DNA from: Nymphaea colorata
Lineage: Eukaryota; Streptophyta; Magnoliopsida; Nymphaeales; Nymphaeaceae
Direction of reading: 5' to 3'
Assembly: GCF_008831285.2 (NCBI RefSeq)
Contig: NW_022204778.1
Location: forward strand, 1 to 48,853
Length of the DNA stretch: 48,853 nucleotides
Shown here: positions 35,659 through 48,554 of the stretch, piece after piece
Layout of the letters: every line of letters starts with the position of its first letter
How positions within the stretch are numbered: position 1 is the stretch's first letter
Made by a program: the position numbers and the translations under genes
The notes under the pieces: model-generated
What the model was told of the DNA's origin: nothing
What the model saw: only the letters and a program-made list of their open reading frames with translations
Databases searched by the model: none

Positions 35659-36209
35659 CGCTATGTGGAACGAGAAGAGGAACAGGCGGTGCAACCGCAA
35701 GGTCTCCTTCACCATGATTGTAAAGTAAGGGAGGTGCTGGATATGAGACTCCTTCACATGACGTTCTGAGCCGATGGTCCTTTTCAGCTCAAGCTGCGCT
35801 ATGGACATCTTGTCTGGGTGTCGAAGCAGTTCAGTCATGGCCCATTCTATGGTGGTAGAAGTTGTGTCACTTCCACCAATGAACACGTCCTGATTTACCA
35901 AACAATGACCGTTTAATTTGGTCAAATACTTTGTAATTTAATAGTAATGAAGAATGACAACACAACGTAGCTTGTGGTGTTGTCTGGCAGTAGTAACAGT
36001 AACAGCTTGTTACTCTTTCATGAAGTTGCATGCCCCAAAAGATTATAGCTGGTTTTTAAAACAATGTATTACACAGTTCTATAAAGCAGCCCTAAAGATT
36101 GAAACTAGTTTATGAAACAATGTATTGTACAGTTCCATGAATATTTAACCTGCCCCAATCTTTATAGCAAATGCAAGGAATAGTAACAAGCTATTTTCAA
36201 TGCCAACCA
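35659..36209 (-). repeat. Second copy of 551-bp tandem duplication in P450 copy D
   Basis: This segment repeats 35108-35658, with both starting CGCTATGTGGAACGAG. It includes the first ~77 codons of exon 2 (acceptor edge at 35889) and about 320 bp of intron. The two copies are not identical: at the motif ATAAAGC-T/A-GCCC, copy 1 (about 35534) has T like units A-C, while copy 2 (about 36085) has A like unit E. That suggests unequal exchange between two unit types rather than local slippage. Confidence 0.9.
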
Positions 36210-36404
36210 CTCCCACAGAGTAGGATTAGTCTGACAAGTTGGGTGTTTAGTCCTTGAAAATAAAAATGTTCGATGTATGAAAGGACCATAAATCCCACAA
36301 TTGAACTCTTCATGACTAAAAAAAAGACTTTTTTTCAGATTAAATTTGAAAAAACAAAAAGCCCACTGCTGCGGAGGACGTCACATATTCCTAGGGAACA
36401 TAGG

Positions 36405-37076
36405 TAGGCCTGGGCATCGGGCCGGGCCGCCGCCGGGCAGGCCCGGCTTGGTCCGGTTGGGCCAGGCAAAACCTGGCCCGGGCCCGATAACCCTCCCGGA
36501 CCGGGCCTGATAGGGTGGCCTGGCCCGGCCCGACTCCCGCACTCGGGCGGTCGGGCGGCCTCCGGTGCTCGCTCCCCTCCCTCTCTCTTCCCGTCTCCCT
36601 CTCCCTTTTCCCTCTCCCTCTCCGCCTCCATCCCCCGCTCGCTCCCCTCCCTCTCCACTCCTCCTCTCGCTCTCCCTCTCTGCTCCCTCTCCCTTCCCGT
36701 CTCCCTCTCCCTCTCTGCTCCCTCTCCCTTTTCCCTCTCCCTCTCCGCCTCTGTCCCCCGCTCGCTCCCCTCCCTCTCCGCTCCCCCTCTCCCTCTCCCT
36801 TCCGGTCTCCCTATCCCTCTCCCTCTCTGCTCCCTGTCCGCTCCCCCTCTCCCTTCCCGTCTCCCTCTCCTCCCTCTCCGCTCCCCCTCTCCGGCTCTCC
36901 CTTCCCGTTTTGTCTCCCTCTTCGCGGCGGGCCGGGTCAGGCCTGACTTTTGGTGGCCCGGCCCGGCAATATTATCGGGCCGGGCCTGGGCCCGGGCTTC
37001 TGGCCCGATGGGCCGGGTCTTAGCGGGCTGGGCCCGGGCCTGGGCTTCTGGCCCGATGGGCCGATGCCCAACCCTA
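36405..37076. mobile_element. GC-rich hAT-like element, unit D
   Basis: Same ends. The core has fewer CTCCCT repeats at its start, and CCCGTTTTGTC replaces CCCGTTTCGTC; both changes are shared with E. Confidence 0.65.
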
Positions 37077-37508
37077 ATCACAAGCTGCCCTGTTATAGGC
37101 AAACCTGATTATATATGATATATGTTGTACTGGTATGGTTTATGATAAAATTGCCCTTGCTTGAATAGAAAAAAAAGTTGTGTAGACAAAAAACGAACTC
37201 AAACTCCGACCTCCGTGGCAAGAGGGGCCCACAGGAACACGCCATTCCATGTTATTGGGGAAGATGCAAATGCGTGATAAGTATTGTTGGTAAGGTTAGT
37301 ACAATAACTTGTGGAAAACTTATATGTCTTAATTTAAGTTTCAAATGAAAAACTAGAGCCGTTTCCAAAGCAATTCCTCCTTCCATACCCTTCCACATCT
37401 CTTTTTAGTTGCAAAATGAATCACTAATTACACCCTCAAACACCACATGTGAGTGTTTTTTGCATTCAGTCGCAGAGCCAAAAAAAAAAATTCTGGAGAG
37501 ATACACTC

Positions 37509-37511
<3 letters not shown>

Positions 37512-37547
<36 letters not shown>
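37512..37547. repeat. (TA)n microsatellite, unit D
   Basis: 18 TA repeats, the same length as in unit E. Confidence 0.95.
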
Positions 37548-37548
<1 letters not shown>

Positions 37549-39035
37549 CAAAGCAATATTTGAAGATGTTAATATACAATTGAAGATGTTAATATACAAA
37601 TAAAGAAACATTGAGTGCATCCTAGCCTCATTTGTTTTTTATTTTTACACAATTAATTTGGTTTTTTTTTTAAGTTTTTTCTTAATTCGTTCTTTATTCT
37701 TTGCCTAAAATATAAAACATGAAGCCACATGTCTTGCTACCATTATTTTTCTACACTAACTTTTTCTCGCCCTTTACCCCGAGCCATCTTTAAAAGAAGG
37801 CAAAGGGTTCTTTTGACGTACTTCGGTCCTTCCTTTTTTTAACGGCGGTTAACCTGACGTACTTGTAAGAAGAAGAAGGTAATGGAAATGATCATTTTGA
37901 AAATACCCCTAGAAATTAACCGGTAAAATAATATGCTTTCATATTGAAAATTTGAGATCTTTCCCAGAATCGCTCGAACTCAGTATAAAATCTACTTGAA
38001 AAAAATTATTAAGCTATATGTGATTGGCTTATGAACCCTGGCTTGAAAAAATAATACTAAAGAAGAATTGGGTTGAATAAAAGGGAGCCACTGTTAACAA
38101 AGGCCTGATATTCTCCCTGGTGAACCCTGAGCTTGGCTCCCTGGTGAGTTCAACAAGCACTTCCAACAAATCACCATGCTTCTTCTTCTCCCCTCCTTTT
38201 GCAGCTGCATCCGACTCCATGCGCTTGTCGATCACTTGGTCAAACGCATCATACAACCGCTTTATAAGAGTTGTATTTCGACGCCGCAGACATTGAGGAT
38301 CGGCCCACCTGAGCGCCGGGAAGAAGTCGGAAAGGTTTGGCTTTGCGTTGAGGTCTAAAATCTCCCACAACAAGTTCTTGAACCCTCCCGCCGACTCCGA
38401 CTCGAGATCCACCACGTCCTTGGAAAAGATGGTGTTTGCCACCAAGTTCAGGGTGGTTCCAAACGCACACAAGCCGATATCGACTGAATGACCGGCCGCA
38501 CAGGCCTTGTGAACATGCCGGAGAAGGGCTTGAACCTTTTCTTGCCGGACGCCTGCTAATATGTCCAGTCTCTTGGGCATGAACAGCTCCATGTTGCAGA
38601 TCCTTCTCAGCTCTCTCCATCTTGTCCCGTTCTGACTAAACACCAGCGAGTGGTGGTGGTAGTCGAACACGGTGACAACGTCTCTGACGGTTCGGCCCGC
38701 AAACGCCTGGTCGTGCTTATGGAGCACCTGTTCGGCCATCTCAGCCGACGAGACCACCACGGTGGTGATGAAGCCGAGCTGCAGCGCCATGAGCGGACCA
38801 TGCATCTCAGAGAGTCTAGCGAGAGACTCATTGGGCATGCTGCCGAGTTCAAAAAGGGACCCGACCACCAGAAAACCCACCGGACCCGGTGGGAGCTTAC
38901 TGGTTTTCCGGAAACGGATCATATTTAAAATATACAGGAATGGCAGGAGAATAAAGATCCACAAAACCAAATCGGTGCTTAGCTCAGCCATTTCTTTGGT
39001 TCTTCTCTCGCTTATTAATTAGATGTTCAAGCGGA

Positions 39036-39043
39036 TATTTATA
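39036..39043 (-). promoter_or_regulatory. TATA box of P450 copy D
   Basis: TATAAATA on the minus strand, same spacing to the ATG at 38991. Confidence 0.65.
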
Positions 39044-39678
39044 GCTTCTTGCATGTAACATATTTGGTACCTCCTTTTTTTTCAAGTTGCTATCTTTATA
39101 AAACTTAAAAGTTTCTTCCCCCTTATTTACATAAAAGAATTATGGTTTTAGCCTTATAGTCTTCTTTCCTCTCTCAAAAGTTGGAAATTTACTTTTCGTT
39201 AGTGAACTAGATAAAATCTTATTAGAAAAAAATACCAACTATTTAAAATTTTTAAAATTTCATTAGTCACAAAAATTTATAAATGGCACATCTGTTAAGG
39301 GGATGAAAAATGGTTTGATTTCCCGATAATGAAGCGCGATGCTAATATATCACGTTTAAAACCTTGAAAGAAGAACAAAAATTAAATCCAGTTAACTTTG
39401 GATCTCCAACTACCCTGCACGTGGTTCTCTGCCGGTAGTTGGCATTTACAGATGTCAACCTTTTTTTTAATGAAGGAGAGCTGGGGAAAGAAAAATCTGT
39501 GTGTGATTCGATTCTAAAAAGATGTGGAACATCCCAATATTAAACTTTGTCTATCATATATTTTTGGGTTTTCTGATATTACGAGTAAAGTTTATAAAAT
39601 TTTCTCTAAGTTCAAAGCTGCCAAGTGCCAACCTCATAAATTCTCATAACTTTCCTTTCTATGTCATGTTCACTTTAA

Positions 39679-40723
39679 GGGGCCGTTTGATGGCTGGAAA
39701 GCATGGAAACTGAAAAAAATTTCCAGAAATATATTTTTGGAATTGAGAAATAGGAAAAAAATTTCTATATTCCAAAACAAGCTTGTGTTTGTTAAGTAGG
39801 AAATATTTTTTTGGAAAGAAATTTCGTCTTTTGGCAGAAGTGAAAGAAGGGAAGGGAAGGAGGAGGAGGAGGAAGAAGGGAAGGGAAGGGAAGGAGGAGG
39901 AGGAGGAAGAAGGGAAGGGAAGGGAAGGAGGAGGAGGAGGAAGAAGGGAAGGGAAGGGAAGGGAAGGAAGGAGGAGGAGGAGGAGGAAGAAGGGAAGGGA
40001 AGGGAAGGAGGGAGGAGGAGGAGGAAGGAGGAAGAAGGGAAGGGAAGGGAGGAGGAGGAAGAAGAAAGGAAGGGAAGGAGGGAGGATTTTGTGGATGATG
40101 GGCATCAGGCGGTGCCATCGGCGGCGGCGTCGGAGGTGGCCTCGCTGTGCCCTCCTCCCCTTCTTCCCCACTTCTCCTTCCCTCTTCTCCTTCTTCCCCT
40201 CTTCCCCTCCTATCATTTTCTTCCCCTTCTTCCCCTCCTATCATTTTCTTCCCCTTCTTCCCCTCTTCTCCTTCCCTCCTCGCCGTCCCCTCTTCTCCTT
40301 CCCTCCTCTTCTTCTCCTCTTCTCCTTCCCTCCTCGCCGTGCCCTCTTCCCCTCTTCCCCTTCTTCCCCTCTTCTCCTCGCCGTCCCCTCTTCTCCTTCC
40401 CTCCTCTTCTCCTTCCTTCCTCGCCGTGCCCTCTTCCCCTCTTCTCCTTCCCTCCTCGCTGTGCCCTCCTCCCCTTCTTCCTCCTCCCTCTTCCCTCCTT
40501 CCCTTCCTCTTTCTTCCTCCTCCCTCCTTCCCTTCCTCCTCCTCCTTCCCTTCCTCAGCGTCCCTTCTTCCTCCCAACGGTCAAAAAAATTTTTCAGAAA
40601 TATTTTTCCATTTTCACTTTTAACGGTAAAAAAAAAATTCTAAGTTTGATGAAGAGAAAAAATTTTAAAATTTTGAATTTTTTTTCTACTGCTACATTAA
40701 ATTTCCAGGGCATCAAACGCGCC
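39679..40723 (+). mobile_element. Element 1 in unit E
   Basis: Same termini. A further GGAAGGAA step is present in the GA tract near 39965, and both TATCATTTTTC motifs have lost one T. Confidence 0.7.
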
Positions 40724-41106
40724 AATGAATTCTTGTTTATGGGAGGATCATTCCTTAGTTTGTTGGAAGGGGAATGAAAAACATTATTTATAATTTTGTT
40801 TAAAGTAGTAGGTTTTCTTGTAATATTTTATAGACTTAATATTGTTTTCTAGATTTTTGAAAGATATGCGGTATGTCAAGGAAATTCCTGAAAATTTGGA
40901 TATCGTTTTGAAAATCAAGATGGACTCAAAAACCATAAATAAAGCAACCTTGCATTACCGCTGTTTTGAAACCCCACCTCCAAGCGTCCCCCGCCACCCG
41001 GCGCGGTTTTTTTATTCATAAGTATTTGGGACTCGTCGGATTTAAGAGGCAGCTCGTCGGGTCACTCATTTTGATTATGTTAGTGGTCAAGAATTTTCCT
41101 CTAGCT

Positions 41107-41960
41107 CAGAAAATAAAATTTAAATTTTGCAAGAGTTTTCTGTTTATCAAACACAGTAATTTTTTTTTACCGTTAATCTGAAAATCGAAAACATATTTTC
41201 AGAATTTTTTTTGGAGCCGCTCGGCACGATTGTGGAAGGAAAGAAGGGAAAGGAGGAAGGAGGGAGGAGGAAGAAAGGAAAGGAGGAAGGAGGGAGGATG
41301 AAAGGGGAAGGAGGGAGGAGGAAGAAAGGAAAGGAGGAAGGAGGGAGGATGAAAGGGGAAGGAGGGAGGAGGAAGAAAGGAAAGGAGGAAGGAGGGAGGA
41401 TGAAAGGGGAAGGAGGGAGGAGGAAGAAAGGAAAGGAGAAAGGGGAGGGAGGAGGAAGAAAGGAAAGGAGAAAGGAGGGAGGAGGAAAGAGGAAGGAAGC
41501 AGAGGTGGAAGAAAGGGAGGAGGAAAGAGGAAGGAGGCAGAGGTAGAAGAAGGGGAGGAGGAAAGGGGAAGGAGGCGGAGGCGGAGGGAGGAGGAAAGGG
41601 GAAGGAGGCAGAAGGAAGAAGGAAAGGAGGAAGGAGGGAGGAGGAAAGGGGAAGGAGGCGGAGGCAGAAGAAAGGGAAGGAGGAAGAAGGGAGGAGGAAG
41701 AAAGGGAAGGAGGGAGGAGGGAAGGACGTGGAGGCGGAAGAAAGGAAGGAGGCGGAAGAAGGAAAGGAGGCTTTTCCATTTCTTCGATTCTTCCTCCATC
41801 GCCATCAAATTCAGAAATTTGTTTTCAGAAAAATAATTCAAAGTTAACAAACACAACAATGTTTTAGAAATGTAAAATTTTATTTCTCAAAAACCAATTC
41901 CAGAAATAAATTTTTGGAAACTTCTTTCTAAAAACATATTTCTGGCCATCAAACACTACC
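41107..41960 (-). mobile_element. Element 2 in unit E
   Basis: Same right terminus; three GA subrepeats as in B. The left boundary is uncertain. Confidence 0.6.
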
Positions 41961-42794
41961 TAACTTAACATCAACGAAGAGAGAGACTGGTGGCGGCCAC
42001 CTCAGGAGCAAGCCAAATCACTTAACAAAGATGGCCGAGCGACTTCTTCGTTAATTGGTGTAACCATTAAATCCTTATCCTCCTGATTTTTTCTTTTTTG
42101 TATGGCTTCAACTGGTATCAACAAACACAAGTGAAAAATGTCTACCAAAAACGTTCGACCAGGGAAATTTACCCTAGAAAAAAGTTGGACCTGGCTGACT
42201 TTTTTCAGGGATTTCATTTTTGCCCATTAGGGCTTCTTCTCTTCACCACATCATTTCCCTGTGGCCACCGCCTCTTCCTTCTCCCACAGATGAGCGAGGG
42301 TCCATCGAGAGTAGATCAGCACCGCGTCTTTCTCTTCTCCTTCGATTCTCTTTCTCATCACAGAACAGCTGGCGGAGTGATTCTATTTCTTCACAGATAA
42401 GATCCTTATCCGTCTCTCTCTTGCGCCATCTCTATTCTGTCTCTCTCCCTCTCCCTTTGTATGTTGGCTGCACGCACTATGTCTCCCTTTCAATGGTGGA
42501 TGCCAAGTTTTCCTTTCAATGATGATGAATTTTGCAGCATACCTTTGCGGCTATGATTTTTTTTTTCTTTAAGAATAGGTGAGAAAGAGAACAAGATGCG
42601 ATTGAAGCGTTAGGTCAAGTTTTATTCTTGATCTTAGCGATCCTTCAGTCGTTTGGGGTCGTTTGGAAGGTGACCAATCTCCCTAATGAGAGTGATCAGA
42701 AAATGAAATTGTTCATAATCTGAAGCAGAAAAGGGATGGCCTTTCTTTTCCTTGTTGCTTCTGTTTCACCTCACTTTGTAATTTAGGAGTGCAG

Positions 42795-43205
42795 GAATTG
42801 TACAAAAGTAAGAAAAATTATGGTGACTATGGTAAGTTTGTCGTCAACAGGGATATCACATCCTCATTTTATTATGTCCACGTAAGATTCTTCTTTTATA
42901 TTATTTTACCATCTTTTTTTTTCCCTAAAAGTAGATTGATCAGATTGTAACAAAACTTGCTAATATGAATCTGAATGTAGAGTATTACCTCTTCATTGAT
43001 CAACAAACATGGTCAACCTTTTTTCTACTGGTAAGCATATGAAATTTCTACAATCTTGGCATTATGATGAATTTTTTGGATACATATTTAACGATCTTAT
43101 TTGTTCTTGTGTAGGTTGCACATGCAGTCTCCTGCATCTATGTCTGTACGACTACCAGTAGGTGTTCCTGATAAACATAAACGTGAAACTTCTAAAGAAG
43201 TGTAA
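42795..43205 (+). CDS. Unrecognised three-exon gene fragment, unit E
   Basis: Exons 42795-42881, 42981-43030 and 43115-43205. Splice sites and frame are preserved even though the upstream 128-codon frame seen in B-D is disrupted in this unit. Confidence 0.4.
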
Positions 43206-43641
43206 CTACCACAGAAGATAGCATAAAAAAATCTTCGCAGGTTTTCTGCTATGTGGTATATTTGAGTCTGTATACTTTTAAAGTTGCAATTCTGTGTTTG
43301 CTGTTGTGCTTCTTGTAATGAGTCCAGATTGAAACATTGCCATGGTTATTACTAATAATGTCATTTTAATCGACCTTGCTTCTTTTAGACCAACTTTATA
43401 AGTAGCTTTTAGCACTCGAGATGGACCTCTTTGGAGATAGCTTTTATTATCATGTTGGCTACGTGGTGCAACAGCTCTGTTGCACCAAACGTAGTTAATT
43501 TTTGAACGGAAAAAAACTTTCATACCATCAAACATGGTCTCACAATGGAAAAATCGAATTTTATCCTTCCGTATATTCTTCCAGAAGTTTTTTCATGGTA
43601 AATTTACCATGCAAAAATCTACCCATCTATCAAACGGTACC

Positions 43642-44608
43642 TTAGTTAATGTAACTAATTCATTTTCTAATAGTTGTAGGTGGACATCGTTAGCTCAAGA
43701 AAATAACATTGAAAAAACATCTCATGCTTCTTTAGAACTCTTAGCATCACGTATAAATTCTAATCAATCTTTTTCAATTGATACCGTAATTGCAAATAGA
43801 GTTTTTCTTGCTTTGATCATCCATTTCTTCTTAGCTTCCTCGTCAACAGGAATATTTGTATCTGATCGCAATACTATCTCACATAATTCTTCTCAATACG
43901 ACTACAAGCAAGATTTCCAATAATCATAATTGCTATTGTTAAGTTTTCCAATATTATTTAGTGCAACCGCTAATGCCGCTATAATCTCATAATATAATTA
44001 GCTCAACAAATTTCACTGCTAAATTGACCCTTAAACTGAACATGCTCTAATACCAATTGTAGGCGAAAATGTGGGCCCTACATATAACTTACACCCAAAC
44101 ACGAATGTTGTATGCAAAGAAAAAGTGACAGAGTCTCGATGTCCAAAATAATTTTCAATAATAAACTTGACAAACTTGACTTAGTAAAAAGTCATTAAAC
44201 AAGCCAACAAAGTCCACAAAGTGAACTTAACTAAGCCATGATGTAAAGTATGCACCAAGGAGATTTTAAATAATACACTTCTATTACTTGTTAAAATGAA
44301 ACTTACAAAAGAAAGGGTATATGGACTCACTTTAACTAACTCACATAGTGAGTTAATACCCAGAAACCCAACGCCCTTGCATTTGGGCACACACGAACGC
44401 AGCTCACAAAGTGAGCACACAACATCACTCAACTAACTAGATTTGATTTTGATGCTTTGCAAAATGGCCAGCACTCCTACTTATAGGGAGGACAAGTCGG
44501 TGGTGGAAGAATCCACCAAATTCTAAAATGGAGGTTCACAGCTTCTTGAGTCTCCTCAACTCTTCCAAGAGAGTCGGTGACGACTCTTTACATTGAGATT
44601 CTGCTACA
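43642..44608 (-). mobile_element. Ty1/Copia remnant, unit E
   Basis: LTR 44058-44608 and gag fragment 43642-44057. It has the same diagnostic substitutions as D. Confidence 0.8.
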
Positions 44609-45930
44609 AAAACTAGTCTGAGCTAAAAATGTCTTTCTTCTACCATTTCGATCTTCATATTCCATGAAACACCAAAGAAAATCTAGAATAATTTTCCACG
44701 CTATCAAACACTAAAAAAGTTATTCCATAAAAGTTTTTTCATCCCCATTTTAAACTTAGAATAGTTTTTCCAGAACAAGTTTCCATAAAGTCTTATTCCA
44801 GGCCATCAAAGGACCATGGAGAAGGGAACGCTTTGAGAGGTATAGCTTTCTGCAGAGTTAAGCCAAACTTGGCTTTCACATCCAGTTGCTCGGGGCCCAT
44901 CCCATGTGGGAGATTCCATGAAAATGAATGGAGAAGAGAAGCCAACATCAGATGAACCATGCGGACCCCTAAAGGGATGGCGGGGCAGTCCCTCCTTCCG
45001 GCGCCAAAAGGGATGAAATGAAAATCCTTTCCTTTGAAATTTACATCAGAATTTAGAAACCTCTCTGGTAAGAAGGATGTTGCATTTTCCCAGCTGGCGG
45101 GATCAGGGCCGATGGCCCATGCGTTGACAAGAACTTGGGTGTTCTTACGGATGGTGAAGCCAGCTACCTCTGTAGTTACATCTGCGCTATGTGGAACGAG
45201 AAGAGGAACAGGCGGGTGCAACCGCAAGGTCTCCTTCACCAGTGATTGTAAGTAAGGGAGGTGCTGGATATGAGACTCCTTCACATGACGTTCTGAGCCG
45301 ATGGTCCTTTTCAGCTCAAGCTGCGCTATGGACATCTTGTCTGGGTGTCGAAGCAGTTCAGTCATGGCCCATTCTATGGTGGTAGAAGTTGTGTCACTTC
45401 CACCAATGAACACGTCCTGATTTACCAAACAATGACCGTTTAATTTGGTCAAATACTTTGTAATTTAATAGTAATGAAGAATGACAACACAACGTAGCTT
45501 GTGGTGTTGTCTGGCAGTAGTAACAGTAACAGCTTGTTACTCTTTCATGAAGTTGCATGCCCAAAAGATTATAGCTGGTTTTTAAAACAATGTATTACAC
45601 AGTTCTATAAAGCAGCCCTAAAGATTGAAACTAGTTTATGAAACAATGTATTGTACAGTTCCATGAATATTTAACCTGCCCCAATCTTTATAGCAAATGC
45701 AAGGAATAGTAACAAGCTATTTTCAATGCCAACCACTCCCACAGAGTAGGATTAGTCTGACAAGTTGGGTGTTTAGTCCTTGAAAATAAAAATGTTCGAT
45801 GTATGAAAGGACCATAAATCCCACAATTGAACTCTTCATGACTAAAAAAAAGACTTTTTTTCAGATTAAATTTGAAAAAACAAAAAGCCCACTGCTGCGG
45901 AGGACGTCACATATTCCTAGGGAACATAGG

Positions 45931-46595
45931 TAGGCCTGGGCATCGGGCCGGGCCGCCGCCGGGCAGGCCCGGCTTGGTCCGGTTGGGCCAGGCAAAACCT
46001 GGCCCGGGCCCGATAACCCTCCCGGACCGGGCCTGATAGGGTGGCCTGGCCCGGCCCGACTCCCGCACTCGGGCGGTCGGGCGGCCTCCGGTGCTCGCTC
46101 CCCTCCCTCTCTCTTCCCGTCTCCCTCTCCCTTTTCCCTCTCCCTCTCCGCCTCCATCCCCCGCTCGCTCCCCTCCCTCTCCACTCCTCCTCTCGCTCTC
46201 CCTCTCTGCTCCCTCTCCCTTCCCGTCTCCCTCTCCCTCTCTGCTCCCTCTCCCTTTTCCCTCTCCCTCTCCGCCTCTGTCCCCCGCTCGCTCCCCTCCC
46301 TCTCCGCTCCCCCTCTCCCTCTCCCTTCCGGTCTCCCTATCCCTCTCCCTCTCTGCTCCCTGTCCGCTCCCCCTCTCCCTTCCCGTCTCCCTCTCCTCTC
46401 CGCTCCCTCTCCGGCTCTCCCTTCCCGTTTTGTCTCCCTCTTCGCGGCGGGCCGGGTCAGGCCTGACTTTTGGTGGCCCGGCCCGGCAATATTATCGGGC
46501 CGGGCCTGGGCCCGGGCTTCTGGCCCGATGGGCCGGGTCTTAGCGGGCTGGGCCGGGCCTGGGCTTCTGGCCCGATGGGCCGATGCCCAACCCTA
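45931..46595. mobile_element. GC-rich hAT-like element, unit E
   Basis: Same variant as D, with a few more bases missing in the CT core near 46395 and one C lost near 46553. Confidence 0.65.
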
Positions 46596-47025
46596 ATCAC
46601 AAGCTGCCCTGTTATAGGCAAACCTGATTATATATGATATATGTTGTACTGGTATGGTTTATGATAAAATTGCCCTTGCTTGAATAGAAAAAAAAGTTGT
46701 GTAGACAAAAAACGAACTCAAACTCCGACCTCCGTGGCAAGAGGGCCCACAGGAACACGCCATTCCATGTTATTGGGGAAGATGCAAATGGCGTGATAAG
46801 TATTGTTGGTAAGGTTAGTACAATAACTTGTGGAAAACTTATATGTCTTAATTTAAGTTTCAAATGAAAACTAGAGCCGTTTCCAAAGCAATTCCTCCTT
46901 CCATACCCTTCCACATCTCTTTTTAGTTGCAAAATGAATCACTAATTACACCCTCAAACACCACATGTGAGTGTTTTTTGCATTCAGTCGCAGAGCCAAA
47001 AAAAAAATTCTGGAGAGATACACTC

Positions 47026-47028
<3 letters not shown>

Positions 47029-47064
<36 letters not shown>
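47029..47064. repeat. (TA)n microsatellite, unit E
   Basis: 18 TA repeats, the same length as in unit D. Confidence 0.95.
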
Positions 47065-47065
<1 letters not shown>

Positions 47066-48546
47066 CAAAGCAAATATTTGAAGATGTTAATATACAATTG
47101 AAGATGTTAATATACAAATAAAGAACATGAGTGCATCCTAGCCTCATTTGTTTTTTATTTTTACACAATTAATTTGGTTTTTTTTTTAAGTTTTTTCTTA
47201 ATTCGTTCTTTATTCTTTGCCTAAAATATAAACATGAAGCCACATGTCTTGCTACCATTATTTTTCTACACTAACTTTTTCTCGCCCTTTACCCCGAGCC
47301 ATCTTTAAAAGAAGGCAAAGGGTTCTTTTGACGTACTTTCGGTCCTTCCTTTTTTAACGGCGGTTAACCTGACGTACTTGTAAGAAGAAGGTAATGGAAA
47401 TGATCATTTTGAAAATACCCCTAGAAATTAACCGGTAAAATAATATGCTTTCATATTGAAAATTTGAGATCTTTCCCAGAATCGCTCGAACTCAGTATAA
47501 AATCTACTTGAAAAAAATTATTAAGCTATATGTGATTGGCTTATGAACCCTGGCTTGAAAAAATAATACTAAAGAAGATTGGGTGAATAAAAGGGAGCTC
47601 CATGTTAACAAAGGCCTGATATTCTCCCTGGTGAACCCTGAGCTTGGCTCCCTGGTGAGTTCAACAAGCACTTCCAACAAATCACCATGCTTCTTCTTCT
47701 CCCCTTCCTTTTGCAGCTGCATCCGACTCCATGCGGCTGTCGATCACTTGGTCAAACGCATCATACAACCGCTTTATAAGAGTTGTATTTCGACGCCGCA
47801 GACATGAGGATCGGCCACCTGAGCGCCGGGAAGAAGTCGGAAAGGTTTGGCTTTGCGTTGAGGTCTAAAATCTCCCACAACAAGTTCTTGAACCCTCCCG
47901 CCGACTCCGACTCGAGATCCACCACGTCCTTGGAAAAGATGGTGTTTGCCACCAAGTTCAGGGTGGTTCCAAACGCACACAAGCCGATATCGACTGAATG
48001 ACCGGCCGCACAGGCCTTGTGAACATGCCGGAGAAGGGCTTGAACCTTTTCTTGCCGGACGCCTGCTAATATGTCCAGTCTCTTGGGCGTGAACAGCTCC
48101 ATGTTGCAGATCCTTCTCAGCTCTCTCCATCTTGTCCCGTTCTGACTAAACACCAGCGAGTGGTGGTGGTAGTCGAACACGGTGACAACGTCTCTGACGG
48201 TTCGGCCCGCAAACGCCTGGTCGTGCTTATGGAGCACCTGTTGCATCTCAGCCATCGAGACGAGACCACCACGGTGGTGATGAAACCGAGCTGCAGCGCC
48301 ATGAGTGGACCATGCAGCTGGGAGAGTCTAGTGAGCGACTCATTGGGCATGCGGCCGAGTTCAAAGAGACCCAACCACCGGAAAACCTACCGGACCCAGT
48401 GGGAGCTTGCTGGTTTTCCGGAAAATAATCAGATTGAAAGATAGAGGGATGGCGGTAGAGTACAGAGCACAAAATCGGACCAGTACTCAGCTCAGCCATT
48501 TCTTTGGTTCTTGTCTCTCGGTTGTTAATTTAGATGTTCCAGCGCA

Positions 48547-48554
48547 TATTTATA
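48547..48554 (-). promoter_or_regulatory. TATA box of P450 copy E (diverged promoter)
   Basis: TATAAATA is kept although the surrounding promoter differs at many bases from the other units. Spacing to the ATG at 48499 is similar. Its conservation across the diverged paralogue supports it as a real core promoter. Confidence 0.65.

Larger units (their letters stand above)
34717..38991 (-). pseudogene. CYP76-like cytochrome P450, copy D (frameshifted, exon 2 partly duplicated)
   Basis: Exon 1 is 38991-38092, open over 300 codons, with replacements such as L12I, P41L and T138M. The donor reads GTGGCT instead of GTGAGC because one T is missing. Exon 2 is 35338-34717, two bases short: one A lost near 35231 (Lys336) and one C lost near 34819 (about residue 474). 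In addition, a 551-bp duplication places a second, partial exon 2 start (35889-35659) between exon 1 and the full exon 2. This partial copy carries its own indels near 35688 and 35715-35724. Splicing into it would run into intron sequence after about 75 codons. Small indels may be errors; the duplication is structural. Confidence 0.82.
29204..39225. repeat. Tandem array unit D
   Basis: 10022 bp. The excess over B is explained by a 551-bp tandem duplication covering part of P450 exon 2 and adjacent intron (35108-35658 repeated as 35659-36209), less one GA subrepeat and some TA repeats. In the gag remnant and much of the intron its diagnostic bases match E rather than A-C, so D is mosaic. Spacers 30696-31080 and 31886-32721 hold no supported gene. 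Confidence 0.95.
44793..48499 (-). pseudogene. CYP76-like cytochrome P450, copy E (chimeric 5' end, donor lost)
   Basis: Exon 2 (45416-44793) is fully open and matches copies B and C except Arg501 to Trp. Exon 1 (48499-47603) is broken: an extra T near 47706, missing bases near 47806 and 47815, and rearranged bases around 48243-48262. The donor position reads TGGAGC instead of GTGAGC, so no GT is present. From about 48245 to the ATG the sequence is a diverged paralogue of the other copies, still recognisable by its LPLGP, FELG and MPNESL-like segments but frameshifted. A TATA box is retained. It is best read as the array-edge copy formed by recombination with another P450 gene, with possible consensus errors added. 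Confidence 0.8.
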
